Shown in pieces: positions 24,167 to 38,633 of a stretch of DNA of 64,000 nt; the first letter of the stretch is position 1; each line of letters starts with the position of its first letter. The notes beneath the pieces are model-generated. The model saw nothing but the letters and a program-made list of their open reading frames with translations. It made no database searches and had not been told where the DNA came from. Source of the DNA: Plantago major (lineage: Eukaryota > Streptophyta > Magnoliopsida > Lamiales > Plantaginaceae); assembly GCA_026545765.1 (NCBI GenBank), contig JAIFAC010000118.1:1-64000 (forward strand), in the 5' to 3' direction. A program made the translations under genes and the position numbers.

Positions 24167-26215
24167 CTGAGCATTGTCAGGCTGATTGGTCTCTGGAACT
24201 TGTGACCCTTTTATACTTTGGTCTTCTTGTTCGATCTGACTTCTTTGTTTGAAGTTTTAGGTACTTCACACCTTTCCTGAGTGTGCAACTCAGTTGCCTT
24301 CCCTGGTTGATCATACTGAGTGGATGTCTCAGTTTGATCCCTCTTGTCGAGTTGGCGAACCTGCTCTTTTACAGGATTTTCTTCAGCGTGTTGTAATGCT
24401 GGTAATTCGAAATGGAGCTCATTTACCATTTCATCAACCACTTGTGGCTGTTGTGGTTGTTGTGATTGTCTGGAAGCAGAAGATCGGTTAGTAGAGTGTT
24501 CTTCCAGATTTTTAGATGTGGCATTTTCATCAGCATCTGCCAGCACTAAATTACCACTCATCAGGGCTTCTTGAAGTTGTGCGTAAGAAACGTTCCCTGA
24601 TGATGTGTTTGCACCAACAACCTTTGCTATAGGTTCTTGTTGACAACTTTGAGGTGTAGGTTCTTCTTGAAACCTTATCACGATTCTTTATTCTGATAAC
24701 CTTAGCCCTCTTTGTTCTTTCTAGGACTTGAGAGATGACTAGTTCATCATCTTCATCGTCAGAGCTCTCATCAGCATTGGGAACTTATTGGTCCATTACT
24801 CCTGCGATTTCTGCAGAAGGGGCTTAGTGCTTTTCACTTGTTTTGGCAACATTAATAAGTTCATCAGCAAGGCATTCTGCATTAGTCGCAAAATTTACGA
24901 CGCACTTTCTCTTGCTGAGTCTACTTGTTCAGTAGTTGATGACTCTTTTGCAGCATTGATGAGTTGATTTGCCTTTATCAGTTCATCGTCAAGGCCTGCA
25001 GATATCTGAGAATCGACAACCTCAATAGGTGTGTCTTCTGATTTGCTAGCAGACTTCTTTCTTGAAGTTACAGGCTTCTTGGTATAACCTTTTGTTCAGA
25101 TACCTTTTCAGACTTTCGCTTCTTAGAATCTTTCTGAGACCCAGTAACCTTTTACATTAAGTTTGTATACTCATATTTGTAGAGTAGGTTATTGTTGGCT
25201 ATTTGGTAGTCTCTACGAGCTCGATGCGAGCTTTTCCAAAGTAGCATATCTTCAGACCATAGCCTACTGTGGCCTTTGGCTCAGCTAGTCCTTTGGCGAT
25301 CTTAGGCTCGAAGCCTTGAATCTTCTTCACAAACTTCATGAAGGCGTACTTTCCCCAGTTAAAAGGGTTTTCCAGCCTTTTGTTTTGTTGATTCAGCAAG
25401 AACATCATGATCCATCGTTATTGGCTTATCTGGTCAGCACCTCCTTGTAGACCATCAAAGCATCTGTGAAGAATGCAAGATACATCGATGAACCATCGGA
25501 TATGCGGTTGGGATGTCGACAAGCTTGAACTTCGGTGGGTGTATCGATTTTCAAGATCACACGCGTTCTTTCTGATTGTTTAACACGTTCAAGGAGATCA
25601 TCATCCTTGGTGTTTATTTCAAAATCCTTTCCAAGATTTTGAAGCTCAAACAACTTCTGAAGTTGTTAAGTCCGGAAGGATTTCCTTTCCTTGGGTGAGG
25701 TTTTGGCGAACTATTGCAATGCCTTCAAAAACCACGAAATTATCACAGGTTGTTGTAGAATTCCAACACATCGGTGATGAAATTCCACTTGGGCGGATAG
25801 AAAACTCTTGATTTGTGCCTTTTCAAGCATGTCGAGAATCGACTTTACATCGGCTTGGTTCTCTATTCGCCGTGAGGTATTCCTCGACCATGGTACCACC
25901 CAAATCATTACGTGATTTGAAGTCAATGGTCGATTAAAATCTCCTACCGATCGGTTGTTCACAATAACCACCTCTGGTGCTTGCTTTTGATGCGATTGGA
26001 GGATTGAATTCTGTGGAAGAATTCTTTGGGGCTATCTCTTTATATAGTGTAGAATTTGGTGTTTGAAAGAGATTTGATTCGGTAATTCTTTGCGGAAAAA
26101 CTTAATCTTGATTTGCGAGATTGTAGAAGGTTTTGCGGAGAATCGAGAAGGTTTTGCTATTTTTGTGTAAGTCGGAATTTTGGATTAGGCGAAAGTGATT
26201 TCTTTTGCCAAAATC

Positions 26216-26227
26216 CTATATATATAG
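26216..26227 (-). promoter_or_regulatory. Internal TATA box upstream of the extra gene (element B)
   Basis: CTATATATATAG preceded (on the minus strand) by AT-rich spacer and followed by a leader that begins GATTTTGGCA. The box and flanks match C (37993-38004) closely and A (3884-3893) more loosely. Confidence 0.6.
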
Positions 26228-26229
26228 CA

Positions 26230-26796
26230 ATAGAATCTCAATAGACAAATACATACAAATTGATTTTGTGTGTACGTATCTGTGATTTGCAAGTAGGCGT
26301 GAGCAAAAGCTAGTTCGGCATTAAATGCAAAGTGGGCTTTGTCAGAATTTTTACAGTACACTATTTACTGTGAATTAATTTCCACCGTATAGATCAAACG
26401 CTTAATTTCATCAAGGGTCACCATTGCTTCTTCAGCAATGATCACAATCAACAAGTGTAATTGTGCCCATTTAATGAATTTTGGCTATTAGCTATCTGAA
26501 TCACGTTTTTGTATGATCAAGAACACTGTTTGCATCTGAATCTGTCTTATACTTAGGATTTTTCCAAGTTTTTCATCAAGATAGAAATAATGCGAATTTC
26601 AAGAGAGTAGTTGACTGCAGATAGTTGTACTATTCTCCTTTGTGTTCCCCGTTTATAGAGTGATTCAGATATCTGAGTTTTCGTCTCAGAGATCTTAAGC
26701 TGTCTTTTTGCTCTTTAGCCTTTTTGACTTCTGGATACCCATTCCAGATTTCTCTTTTCTCTTCTCTGGATGCCCGTTCCAGCTTCCTGAACTTTT
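26230..26796 (-). other. Spacer between RNase H and the internal promoter (element B)
   Basis: Non-coding. Contains degenerate copies of the TCTGGA...TCCAGA hairpin repeat (26730-26795) and a TCAGATATCTGA-type palindrome (near 26667). Nothing else recognised. Confidence 0.55.
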
Positions 26797-28290
26797 TCAG
26801 TTCATTGGTAGTTCCGTTAGTCCAAGACTATGTCTTAAGGCTAAGAATCTACTTTCTTGTAGTGGCTTAGTGAAGATATCTGCAAGTTGGTCTTCAGTGC
26901 CAATCTTGAGTATCTCTATATTGCCTTTTTCAACATGGTCTCTGATGAAGTGATGTCTAACATCAATATGCTTTGTTCTGGCATGAAATTTAGGATTACG
27001 TGTAATAGCACTTGTGTTGTCACGAGAAAATGGGAGTTTTCTTCTCATCGAGTCCATAGTCTTTAAGTTGTTGTTGTATCCACATTTGTATTTGTGTTGC
27101 ACAACAACCATATTATATACCTCTGTGGTAGAAGTTGCAATTGAGTTTTGCTTCTTGCTAAACCACGAGATAAGTCTAGTACCCAGAAACTGACAAGTTC
27201 CTGAGGTGGTTTTCCTATCAAGTAGTGATCCAGCATAATCAGCGTCTGAGTACCCAGCTAAACTCAATCCGCTTTCTTTAGGATACCACAATCCTACATC
27301 TACTGTACCTTTTACATACCTTAATATTTTCATAGCAATGTTGTAGTGTGTTTGCATCGGTTTATGCGAAATCTAGCACACACTCGACAACGTATTGAAT
27401 ATCAGTCTACTTGCGGTGAGGTAAAGTAGTGAACTATCAATTTCCTATACTTATGTTCTTCAACACTCTTATCGATTGATATAGGTCATTTTGGTTCCAA
27501 TGCTCATAGGTATCTTAGCATTCTTTTCAGTTAGCTTAAGATTGGATTTTGTGAGCATATCTTTTGCATACTTTGTTTGACTAATGAATATTCCATCATT
27601 GAGTTGCTTGACTTGCAATCCTAGAATATAATTTATTTCTCCCATCATGCTCATCTCAAACTTACTTTTCATGAGATTTGCAAAGTCATTACAAAGTTGC
27701 TTGTCCTTAGATCCAAATATGATGTCATCAACATATACTTGAACTAAGAGTAGTTTCCCATCATGATTTAAGGTAAATAAAGTTTTATCAACTTCACCTT
27801 TCTTGAAACCACTTTCCAGAAGGTATTTGGCCAGTGTCATACCATGCTCTTGGAGCTGTTTGATCCATCTGAGCTTTACATGGTTTATTGACCATTCTAC
27901 TTTCTAAGGAAACTTCAAAGCCAGGTGGTTGCTCAACATAAACTTCTTCTGCAAGTTCACCGTTCAAGAATGCACTTTTGACATCCATCTGATAAACTTT
28001 AAAATCTTTATGATTGCAAGGCTAGAAAGAGTCTTATTGCATCAATCGGCAAGCTTGGTGCATATGACTCATCAAAATCTAAGCCTTGATGCAGGTAAAT
28101 CCTTAGCGACCAATCTTGCTTTGTTTACGGTTATTTCACCGATTCATTCATCTTGTTTACGAAAACCCACTTGGTTCCAATCACGATATTCCTTCTACAA
28201 ATGGAACTAGTTTCGGACTTTGTTTCTCTCAAATTGATCGACACTTCTTGCATTGTAGAGATCCGGTCTTGGTCTCCTAATGCTTCTTCT
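26797..28290 (-). pseudogene. pol: Element B: reverse transcriptase and RNase H
   Basis: RNase H (26797-27440) shows GYSDADYAGSLLDRKTTSG, SWFSKKQNSIATSTTE, TKHIDVRHHFIRDHV and QLADIFTKPL. RT (27440-28290) shows [12 protein letters not shown], the catalytic YVDDIIFG box, and FEMSMMGEINYILGLQ. These are standard Ty1/copia blocks in standard order. Together the enzymes convert element RNA to double-stranded DNA in the particle. Broken as read; E (61900-63440) is the cleaner copy. Confidence 0.88.
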
Positions 28291-29830
28291 ATATTTTTGG
28301 TTCAATATTTGAGATGAAACATCAAAAGAAGAATTAGCATTTTCATTGCTCTCCTAGTCTAACACCTTGATTAATTGATCGATTACATCTTTTGCGGGAT
28401 GATCCTTGATCCATCTTATCATAGGTTTAGTGCTAGTAGGATCAATATCGAATGATTTGAATGTGAATCCTTTGGGATTTTTATTTGATACTTTTTGATA
28501 TCTAAGACATTTTGCTCTTGAAGGCGATTAATGTCGACACTTATTCGATGTTTGAGCTATGGAACATGTCTTTCGGAGAGATTATTTCGAGAGATAGCTT
28601 CATGATGAATATCTTGATTTCCATTTGGAAGTTTCATAGGAAATTCTTCATCATGTTTGTGAGTCATCAGTTGTTACTAGGAATATCAAGCTTTTCTACG
28701 TCAGAGTCATCCTTACTTTCCATAATGATGTTTCTCCTTTCTGAGGATTCTTCTTCAGAATCCCTCAACATTAGTTCTTTGAATCTTTCTGAGAGTTCAT
28801 CATTAGGAGGTGTTTTCTTACTTCCTTCATAGAATCTGACATGGGCTGATTCTTCAATTTTCTTTGTTCTTTTGTTGTAAATTCAGAAACTTTGCTATTA
28901 AGTGGAATAACCGAAATACACCTTCATCGCCTTTGGTTGAAATGTTCTAAGATAATCTTTTCCATTGTTTAAAACAAAACATCTACAACCGAATACTCTC
29001 GGATGTTTGATATTAGAAGTCTACCAAGATTTCATAAGGGGTCTTGTCATGGTATTTGTTTATCAAACTTACATTACGAGTGTAGCGGCCGTGTTTGACA
29101 ACCCGATAAACTTCACTTATTTGATGTCATTAGCATCGTCCTTGCGGCTTCTTTAAGGTTCTTTTTCCTTTATGCAACACCATTTTGTTGAGGTGTTCTT
29201 CGGAGGAAAGTTGGTGTTGTATACCTTTGCGGTCTGAAACTCCTTTATGTCTTTGGTTGACAAACTCGTACCATAGTGCATACGATTGAGATACCTTGTC
29301 ATTTTCATGACTTCAAGCTTTTTGACAAGTTTGGTATCTCCACGGCATCGGTTGTGTTTGAAAACTGACCCAGTGAATCTTGAAGTCATCTCTGACAACG
29401 GACCATACTTCTTTCCTGCATAACTAGTTACAGATGATTTAAAAAGATCCATGTGTAATAGTTGCAGTGGTCTAACACTAGAGTGTCTGATTTTGGACTT
29501 GAAAGAGATCTTAGATTGTTTCCCCATCTAACAGGCAGAACATATACCATCCTTTCTGAAAGATGTTTTGGGAAGGCCAATTACTAACTCTTTCTTGGCA
29601 AGTTTGTTCAGAGTCTTGATGTTCAAGTGACTCATTCTTTTGTGCCATAACGGTAGCTCTTACATGTGACGGATTGACTCACGATGAGACATTCTTCAGT
29701 AGTGGAAGATGCCCAATCGACAACATAAAGACTGCCTTTCCGCCGAGCAACCAAGACTGTATGCTTTGACTCATTGTGAATTAGTTTGCAGTATTTTGCT
29801 TTGAATTTTCTGATAAAACCTTTATGCATA
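28291..29830 (-). pseudogene. pol: Element B: GAG-pre-integrase, integrase core and linker
   Basis: GAG-pre-integrase (29530-29830) has the KYNLFSMSQL start and the GSLYVVDWAS block; the integrase core (28880-29527) and the acidic IN-RT linker rich in Ser/Glu/Asp (28300-28880) follow. All align by eye with E. The integrase forms the strand-transfer complex with the element ends. Broken. Confidence 0.82.
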
Positions 29831-32560
29831 AGCTGGCTCATGCTAAATAGATTATATTTCAAATCCTTAACATATGTCGTCGGTGATTGTTAATGTTCCC
29901 AATTTGGCGTTGCGAATCCGAGAGAGGATTTAATTCTCCTCTAACAAATCGATATCTGGTCTATTTGCAAGCTTTGTAATTGACGGATTTGCTTTATCTC
30001 TGTCATGTGCTTTCGCATCCACTATCAAATAGCCATTGTGCTTTAGTCCGAAGCATTACGCACTGACGGAAGCAGGAGATTAGGTTCTCAATTCTGATTG
30101 GAACCATCGGGACTAAACAATCTTCGGTAGGAATCCATTTTGAATGAATTTCCTTGGAACATTCTTTTTGTCGATAGGAACATAAGGAGAATTCTAATTG
30201 AATGATTATCATTATTAAAATTATTTTCTTCCTTGGTGTGTTCCTAGGTGCTCCATTTGGTGCTTTTAGATACACCATCGGGGTTTTTGAGTTTGCTTTT
30301 CAGCATACTTAACTTTCCTTGCCATTTCTTCTAGCCGGCATTGATTTTCGATGGCTTGATTCACTTCGCCGATAATTGCTTTGAGCAATTCTAGCCTTTA
30401 ACCATCGTTCTTGCTCTGTTTGTATTCATGAGCAAGTTGTTTCCCGATGCCTTTATAGCGATACCGTTTGAGCACTTGAAGCTATAAGATCTTTTCTCGT
30501 GACTTTGCTAGTCTCGGTTGGTCAATTTCTTTCGAGAAAAAGTAACATGGGAGAATTTGCGACTCACCAATTCTACCCTTTTGATACATAACCTTGTGGG
30601 TGTTTACACTTTTCGGTGTTGTGTTTCTTTCGAAGGCGTGCCCAATGTTATTTTTGACTTGTTTTTCCCACAAGGTTTAGTATAGCTGCCTTTCCTTTGT
30701 CGACAATCTTAGTCTTGACCGATACTATAGATTGCATGGGTACCATCTTCTTTGAGTACTTACAAATGTTCTTCTTTCCTCACTCTTATTGAGTGATAGA
30801 ACAATCTGTCTGTGTATTGACCCAGTCCTTTCTTTTAGAAGGATCTCTTAAGTAGATTGTACTTGATAAAAGTGCCACTAACTTTGGCATAAGATTGAAA
30901 AGATAATTCTTTCTTTTGAGTTCCTTGTTCTCGGAAGAAGATCTTCATATTTCTTTCATAATTGACCATTGCTTCGTTATGTGACTTTTAGGTCTCGGAT
31001 ATACGAGCTTTGAAATGCATTTTCGACATCCTTTTCTCAGATATCTTAACTAATTGAGAATTTTCCTTTGCAAGAGAATTCTTTTCTTCTTCAAGATTTT
31101 CGGCTCTAGCTCGGATCATTAGAAATTCTCTTTCATAGATGTCAAGTTCTTTCCTGAGATTTTCTAGATCTTTTATTTCTTCTTCATCACTTTCATAAGT
31201 ATAACAAAGTATGTGTTACCTCATCAGCCATAAGACAGATTTCTATGTTAGAGATGTGTGGACCGTCAATCTCAGCAACTCCACACATTTCATTCTTCTT
31301 GAGGCCGAAGTCGATTATATCATGAGTAACTCCACATAATTCTGGTGATGGTAAGGTTGAGTCATCTGAATTGTCATCTTCAGAATCTGTCTCAACGTCT
31401 GAGCATCCATTGAGTTTGGATTTTCTTTCTTTCTTGATTAATAAAGCTTTACGGCTTCTTACGAAGATTCTTCTATCTTTCTTGTCACTGTCCTTAGTTT
31501 GTTGAAGGCGGGACAATCCTTCTTGAAGTGACCGGGTTTACGACAATAGAAGCAGCGATATCGTTTCAATTTCTACTTCCTCGATTACATGATGCTTTAC
31601 GGTGGCTTGTTATTGAGCTTTGCATATTTTTGTCTTGGTGATAGTTTGAACTAGATGCTTTTTGACTTCTCTTTGGCTTTTCTTCTCTCAATTTCTCGGT
31701 GACATATTTGCTCATTTGCTTTGGCAAGAGCATCCTCGATCTTCCTTGCTTTTCTTCTTTTTGAAGTTCCTTGAGCAACTAGAGCAATATACGCAACTTT
31801 TGTTGTTTGTTCTCTTTGTGTTGTCTCATAATCAACCGTAGCAAGATGTGAGAAGAGTTCCACTGGAGTGATATTTGGCATTCCTTGGTTAAAATAAAAG
31901 AATTTAGTATGCTCCCAGTTGTGGTTAAGAATTTGGTATCTGTTGCTTTCCCCAAGTGCTGCCATATCACTCATGAGAATGGTGAATCTGAAACCAAGTT
32001 CTTCCAGAGTTTGATGGGTCCTTGTTTGAAATTTTGAAATTTCAACTTGAGAACTTCGAACTTATTTTCTTTGGTTTCTCGATTAAAGCACTGATTTCTT
32101 CAATCGGTTGCGAGCAACTTTCGCCGTTTAGCACCCACAGTTTACCTTTGTGTGCTCGGTGTCGATGTGATGATGATATTCTGAGCTTGACCATCCAGAC
32201 GATTTATCTTGGCATCTTAGATGTCCGAGTTCTCTGAGCTTTGGTTAAGTAAATAACTTTACTAGTAGATCTCCCACTTGTTGGCGCATCGGTTTGTGAA
32301 GATCCTTAGCTTTGATCTCTGTCTCTTTAGAAACCTCCATGACTTGTTGAAGTTGTTGAATGACTATTGGGCCATTCTTTATCACTTGAACATTTCGTCA
32401 CTTATGGCTTCAGGTGGAGCATCATGTTATTTTTCCATTTCTCGTAGTTCTCTGGTTTGAGAATGGGTGCATCACTCGAGACATTCTGCACACTTAACAC
32501 ACAAATTAAATAGTCCTCGAAAATGGACAAAGTTCCTTCACCTATCTGGGGATCTAGGTT
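29831..32560 (-). pseudogene. gag: Element B: gag, long linker and protease
   Basis: The gag N-terminus with ILKPENYEKWKNNMM is at 32402-32500, and the body with the PTLVDYETT-type segment follows to 31570. The zinc knuckle CFYCRKPGHFKKDC (CX2CX4HX4C) is clear around 31505-31562. A long charged linker, partly coiled coil, spans 30060-31480. The protease with LFDSGC lies around 30000-30030. Gag-Pol architecture fits copia, and the linker length fits the Sirevirus lineage. Broken as read. Confidence 0.82.
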
Positions 32561-32583
32561 CGGTCTTGAAGGCTTGTGAACCT

Positions 32584-32597
32584 CCTTTCTGATACCA
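32584..32597 (-). other. Primer-binding site of element B
   Basis: TGGTATCAGA on the minus strand, two bases after the 5' LTR end. Complementary to initiator tRNA-Met. Confidence 0.85.
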
Positions 32598-32599
32598 CT

Positions 32600-34284
<1,685 letters not shown>

Positions 34285-34289
34285 TAATT
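34285..34289. repeat. Target-site duplication of element B, right copy
   Basis: TAATT, matching 18678-18682. The C extra gene resumes directly beyond it. Confidence 0.85.
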
Positions 34290-37200
34290 CCCCAATTGCA
34301 CGAGCGACAATTGGAGTTCTTTCATCTCGCATAAGCTTCCATTTCCTTGTGATAAGATCTTGATCTTTTGGAGCTTTGCTTGATTGACTATCTTTTCTTC
34401 GATTGAAGATTTAGGCATTGTTTTTCTCCAACAGTTGTTTGAGTTGAGCAACTCTGGCTTGTGCATCCAGTATCTTCTGAGTGTTATCCTCAGAGTGCTC
34501 AACTACTTGTTCATTAGTGTCTTTTTTTTGGGGAGAGGGATGGGTAGTTCTCTGAGGAGATGGAGGAGGGGAATTCTGTGAAGTCCTCTCAGTGTGCTTT
34601 TCAGCAACTGAGGCATTGTTTCCTTGTGCAATCCCTCCTGTCCCTAGTGCAGGGGCATCATCATCATCCTTCTTATCATCCTCATCCTTGTGATGGTCAG
34701 ATGGAGGTTCTTCATAGTCATTTTCACCTGTCTCCTTCTCTTCTTCATCTTCAGAGACCAGATTGATCACTTCTGGAATAGTGATCATTTGCCCATTTAT
34801 TTCCTCTTGTTCAGAGGGTATGATTTGCAGTGACTTGGGCATGACTGGCTTGAATGCCATGTGCATTCTGGTTTGACCATCTTTCTTTTCAAAGGCTTGA
34901 ATAAGCTTGTGTGCCACTTCCTTGATGAAGTCCTTATGCATTAGAGAAGCAAAGGAGTATTGCTTTGTTGGGAACATTGCATGGACATAATTTTCAAGGT
35001 CAAATTCTCTTTCTCTTCTTGTAGGGTGATCAGTGACCCTTGTTATTTCAGTCAAATTAGAGCATCTGAGTGTGATTCTTGAAAAATTGAAGTAGGTCCT
35101 TGTCTGAAACTTCAGGGACCATTATGGCACTAGCTTGAGCCTGAAAGAGAGAGTTCTGAGTTAGTTTCAAAACTTTAGTAGATATCTGGGTTTTAGAGTA
35201 GTCAAGTATCTGTGTTACCTTGCAACAACAACAGGCTCAGATGGTTGGACTACTGAGGTTCCAGGTGCCTCAGATGTCTTGGTGTGAAGAGGAGACTTGG
35301 AAGTCTGATCCTCAGCATCCTCTCTTTCTTTTTGAACATGAGAGTAGCATAACACTTAGAAATTTGTTAAGAGAAATAATTAGGCAATTTGAAATCTGAG
35401 AAGTCAATTACCTCCATAGTAGGAGGCTCAGATGTTTGTCTCTCAGAAACTTGTGCAGTTTCTGGAATTCTCTCAGATGATGAAGGCTTGGTGGCCTCAT
35501 CAATTTCCATTGGTTGTGGGGATTGAGGCGGCACATCCCCAGAAACTTCTACTTCTTTTTGAGCCTGTAAGTAGAAAGTGTTAAGCATTTTTTTTTAGAA
35601 AAATGATCAGAGTATCAATGTGGGAAGTATAGATATCTGAGATATATACCTTGTCAATAGAAGGCTCAGAATCTTGTTCCTCAGAGACTTTGTGAGTTTC
35701 TGGTTGATTCTCTGATGAGCTAGGCTTCTCAGCCTCATCATTCTTCTCCTTAGTTGGAGCTTATTAGAAAAAATCACTTAGTTAGTCAAGTGTATAAACA
35801 TATGTCTGAAAAGTAATATCTTAAGGAACTCTCTATCACCTGTAGTACATGCTCAGATACCTTAATATGTGAGGCTGTGAGACCCTCCTTCTCAGTCTCT
35901 GAGGCAAGCTTTACAGCTACCTCTTGTTCTTGCGTTTCTAATTCAGCCTGTAACAAAGAAATTCTAATGAGTAACAAGATTTAAGCATAAATTATCACAG
36001 GTAAAGAGTTGAACCACTCAGCTACCTGAGCTATGTCAGGCTGATTGGTCTCTGGAACTTGTGAAGTGTCCATGCGTTGGTCTTCTTGTTCTTGGACCAC
36101 TTCTTTGTTTGAAGTTTGAGGTGCTTCTGACCTTTCCTGAGTTTGGGACTCAGTTGCCTCCCCTGTTTGATCATTCTGAGTGGAGGTCTTAGCTCGATCC
36201 CTCTCATTGAGTTGGGGAACCTGCTCTCTTGCAGGAATTTCTTCAGCATTGAAGAATGCTGGAATCTCATGCTGTAACTCAAGTACCATTTCAACATCCA
36301 CTTGTGGCTGTTGTGGTGATCTTGATCCGGAAGGTGAAGGTGATGCAGTATAGGGCCTATCCAGATTTGCTTAAGACAGACTTTCAAGTGTTGAGGTATT
36401 GGCAATATCCTCCAACACTAAGTTACCACTCATCAGAGCATCTTCAATATGCTTTAATGTTGCTTGCTCTGATGGTGTGTTTTGTCCAGTGACCTTGGAC
36501 ACAATTGCTTCTTCAGCAACCTTTGGTGTGGGTGCTTCTTCAGCAACCTTTGAACTAGTTCATTTCTCAGCAACCTTGGGAATTTTTGGTCCCCCCTCAT
36601 CTTCAGATTTCTCATCGAAATCTGGGACTGAATGATCAACAATCCCTGTTGCTTCTGCTGAGAGTGTTTGAAGTCTCTCACTGCCTTTATCAGCATTGAT
36701 AAGTTCATCAGCAAGGCACTCAGTAGCATTGATGAGTTCATCAGCAGTGGCGACAGATATCTGAGTGTCGATATCCACAATGGGAGCCTCTTCTGTCTTG
36801 CCAGCAGACTTCTTCCTTGAAGTTTTGGGCTTTTTGGTCGCAACGGAACCCTCAGATACCTCATCAGTCTTTCGTTTCTTGGAACCTTTCTGAGATGCAG
36901 TAACCTTTTTCATCATGTTTGTATACTCATATTTGTAGGCAGTCCTTTGTGGCTATGTCGACCTTCTCCACGAGCTCGATACGAGCTTTTCCAGCAAGAA
37001 GCATATCTTTAGTCCAAAGCTCACTGTGGATTTTGGCTCAACAAGGCCCTTGACGATTTTAGGCTCAAAGCCTTGAAGCTTCTTCACAAATTTCAGGAAG
37101 GCTTACTTCCCCAGTTGAATGGGTTTTCCAGCCTTTTGTTCTGTTGACTTAACAAGAACATCATCATCCAGCATTCTTGTCTTATCTGGTCGGTACCTCC

Positions 37201-37800
37201 TTGTAATCCATCAAAGCATCTGTGAAGAATGCATGCCACATCGGTGAACAGCGGATGTGGTTACGATGCGACAAGCTTGAAGTCGATGGGTGTATCTGAT
37301 TTTTCAAGATCACACACATCACTGTATAGCTGTTTCACACCTTCAAGGAGATCATCATCCTTGGTGTTTATTTCAAAATGATTTCCAAGATTTTGAAATT
37401 CAAACAACTCACAGAAAGTTGTTAAGTTCAAAAGGATGTCCTTTCCTTGAACTTTTGATTTTATAGACGCTATCTCAGTGCCTTCAGAAATAGGAAATAA
37501 TCCTAGAATTGCTGTAAAATTCCAACACATCCAGTGAAGAAACTCCACTGGAAATAGCAGACAGGAAACCCTTGATTTGTGCCTTTTCAAGCATACCAAG
37601 AATCAACTTCACATCAGCCTGGTTTTCAATAGAAGCAACAAGGTATTCCTCAATCATGGCACCACCCCAAATCATCCTGTGATTTGAAGTCCAATTGCCA
37701 GGATTGAAGTCCCCTACCAACCGATTGTTCGTGATAACCAACACTGGTGCTTGCTTTTCAACAGTACCAGAGGAAGTAGCTTGGGATTTCTGGGTAGAAG
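34290..37800 (-). CDS. Element C: N-terminal and middle part of the extra 3' gene
   Basis: This is the best-preserved copy. In reading direction: N-terminal region 37744-36950 (ITNNRLVGDFNPGNWTSNH, VQGKDILLNL, FEFQNLGNHFEINTKDDD), resembling the putative plant transposon protein domain; 36916-36560 with nuclear-signal-like GSKKRK and KKPKTSRKK followed by an acidic stretch; a Gln/Glu/Ser-rich stretch to 36026; short exons separated by introns (36025-35141); and 35055-34411, a folded-looking segment (ENYVHAMFPTKQYSFASL) then an acidic, proline-rich tail that enters the coiled coil. It continues across element B into 18682-16740. Likely a nuclear protein by composition. Function not known; env-like by position only. 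Confidence 0.6.
35141..36025 (-). other. Intron-rich block of the extra gene in element C
   Basis: Predicted introns at 35141-35218, 35565-35649, 35761-35839 and 35948-36025, each 78-85 bp and AT-rich, at the same places as in B. Exons between them include 35840-35947 (108 bp) and 35412-35564 (153 bp), both whole numbers of codons starting with a GCT Ala codon. A further intron probably ends at 35411 with a less certain other side. Confidence 0.65.
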
Positions 37801-38633
37801 CACGTTTTGGAGCTATCTCTTTAAATAGTGAAGTTTTTTAAAGTCGGAAAGAGATTAGAGTGAGAGTTTAGTGATTCTTTGCAGAATAACTAAGTGAAGA
37901 ACAGGGATTTGCAGAAAATTTTTGAAGTGTTTTTGCTATTTCTGTGTAAGTGAATGTTGGATTAGGCAAAAGTAATTTCCTTTGCCAAAATCCTATATAT
38001 ATAGCAACGTAAATCCAACAGACATATACTCACAAATTAATTTTGTGTATATGGATCTGTGTACGTGCAGAGTGGCATGGGTGAAAAACTGCTTTGCATT
38101 AAATGTTAGTGGGCCATAAGCTATTTTCTGATCCACTACTTTATCTGAAAATTAATTTTGGCGTTAATATGGGCATACATTTCATCAAGGGCTTGGATTG
38201 CTTCTTTAGTAATGATCACAATCACTACTTGTAATTGTGCCCAATTAATGAAATTTGGCGAGTAGCTATCTGAATCACATTTCTTCTGTGTGACTAGGGG
38301 ATAGTTTTCTGAATCTATCTCAATGCAACTGTTCATATATCTCAAAAATATAGAAAGAATACAAAACACAAGAGAGTAGTTGACTACAAATAGTTGTACT
38401 ACATTCTTCTTTTGTGTTCCCCCTCACTAAGTGATCTCATAGATATCTGAGTACCCATCTCAGAAATCTTCAAATAGTCATTTACCCTCAACCTTTGATA
38501 TACAGTACGAGTCTAGGATACCTTTTTTCTAAGTTTTCACCTTTAGCCTTTGATATACGGATTCCGTTCGGATATCTAATCCCTTCTTTTTCTTCCTTTG
38601 TCTTACTGAGTTCCTGTCTCAGTGACCACACTT
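37801..38633 (-). promoter_or_regulatory. Leader, internal TATA box and spacer of the extra gene (element C)
   Basis: CTATATATATAG at 37993-38004 is followed on the minus strand by about 200 bp of leader without an open frame, before the coding similarity begins near 37770. Upstream lies non-coding spacer with hairpin-repeat relatives (38500-38600) and AGATATCT palindromes (38431, 38707). The same layout in A and B argues for a real subgenomic promoter. Confidence 0.55.

Larger units (their letters stand above)
20311..26100 (-). pseudogene. Element B: extra 3' gene between pol and 3' LTR
   Basis: Order in reading direction: leader after the TATA box (26216-26227); N-terminal region (about 26000-25200) with NNRSVGDFN and FEPKIAKGLAEPK, resembling the putative plant transposon protein domain of plant retroelement ORFs; a Lys-rich segment; an acidic, Ser/Thr/Gln-rich part (24681-24211); short exons separated by GT-AG introns (24166-23364); a second acidic part and coiled coil (23011-21745); acidic and basic segments (21626-21351); and the conserved C-terminal domain (21250-20700). 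Position matches the env-like ORF of Sireviruses, but I see no transmembrane segment or signal peptide. Broken in many places as read. Function unknown. Confidence 0.65.

Noticed and set aside
24211-24681. Open frame as an independent host protein
   Set aside because: It is the acidic middle part of the extra gene of element B, with a homologous segment in C (35981-36405).
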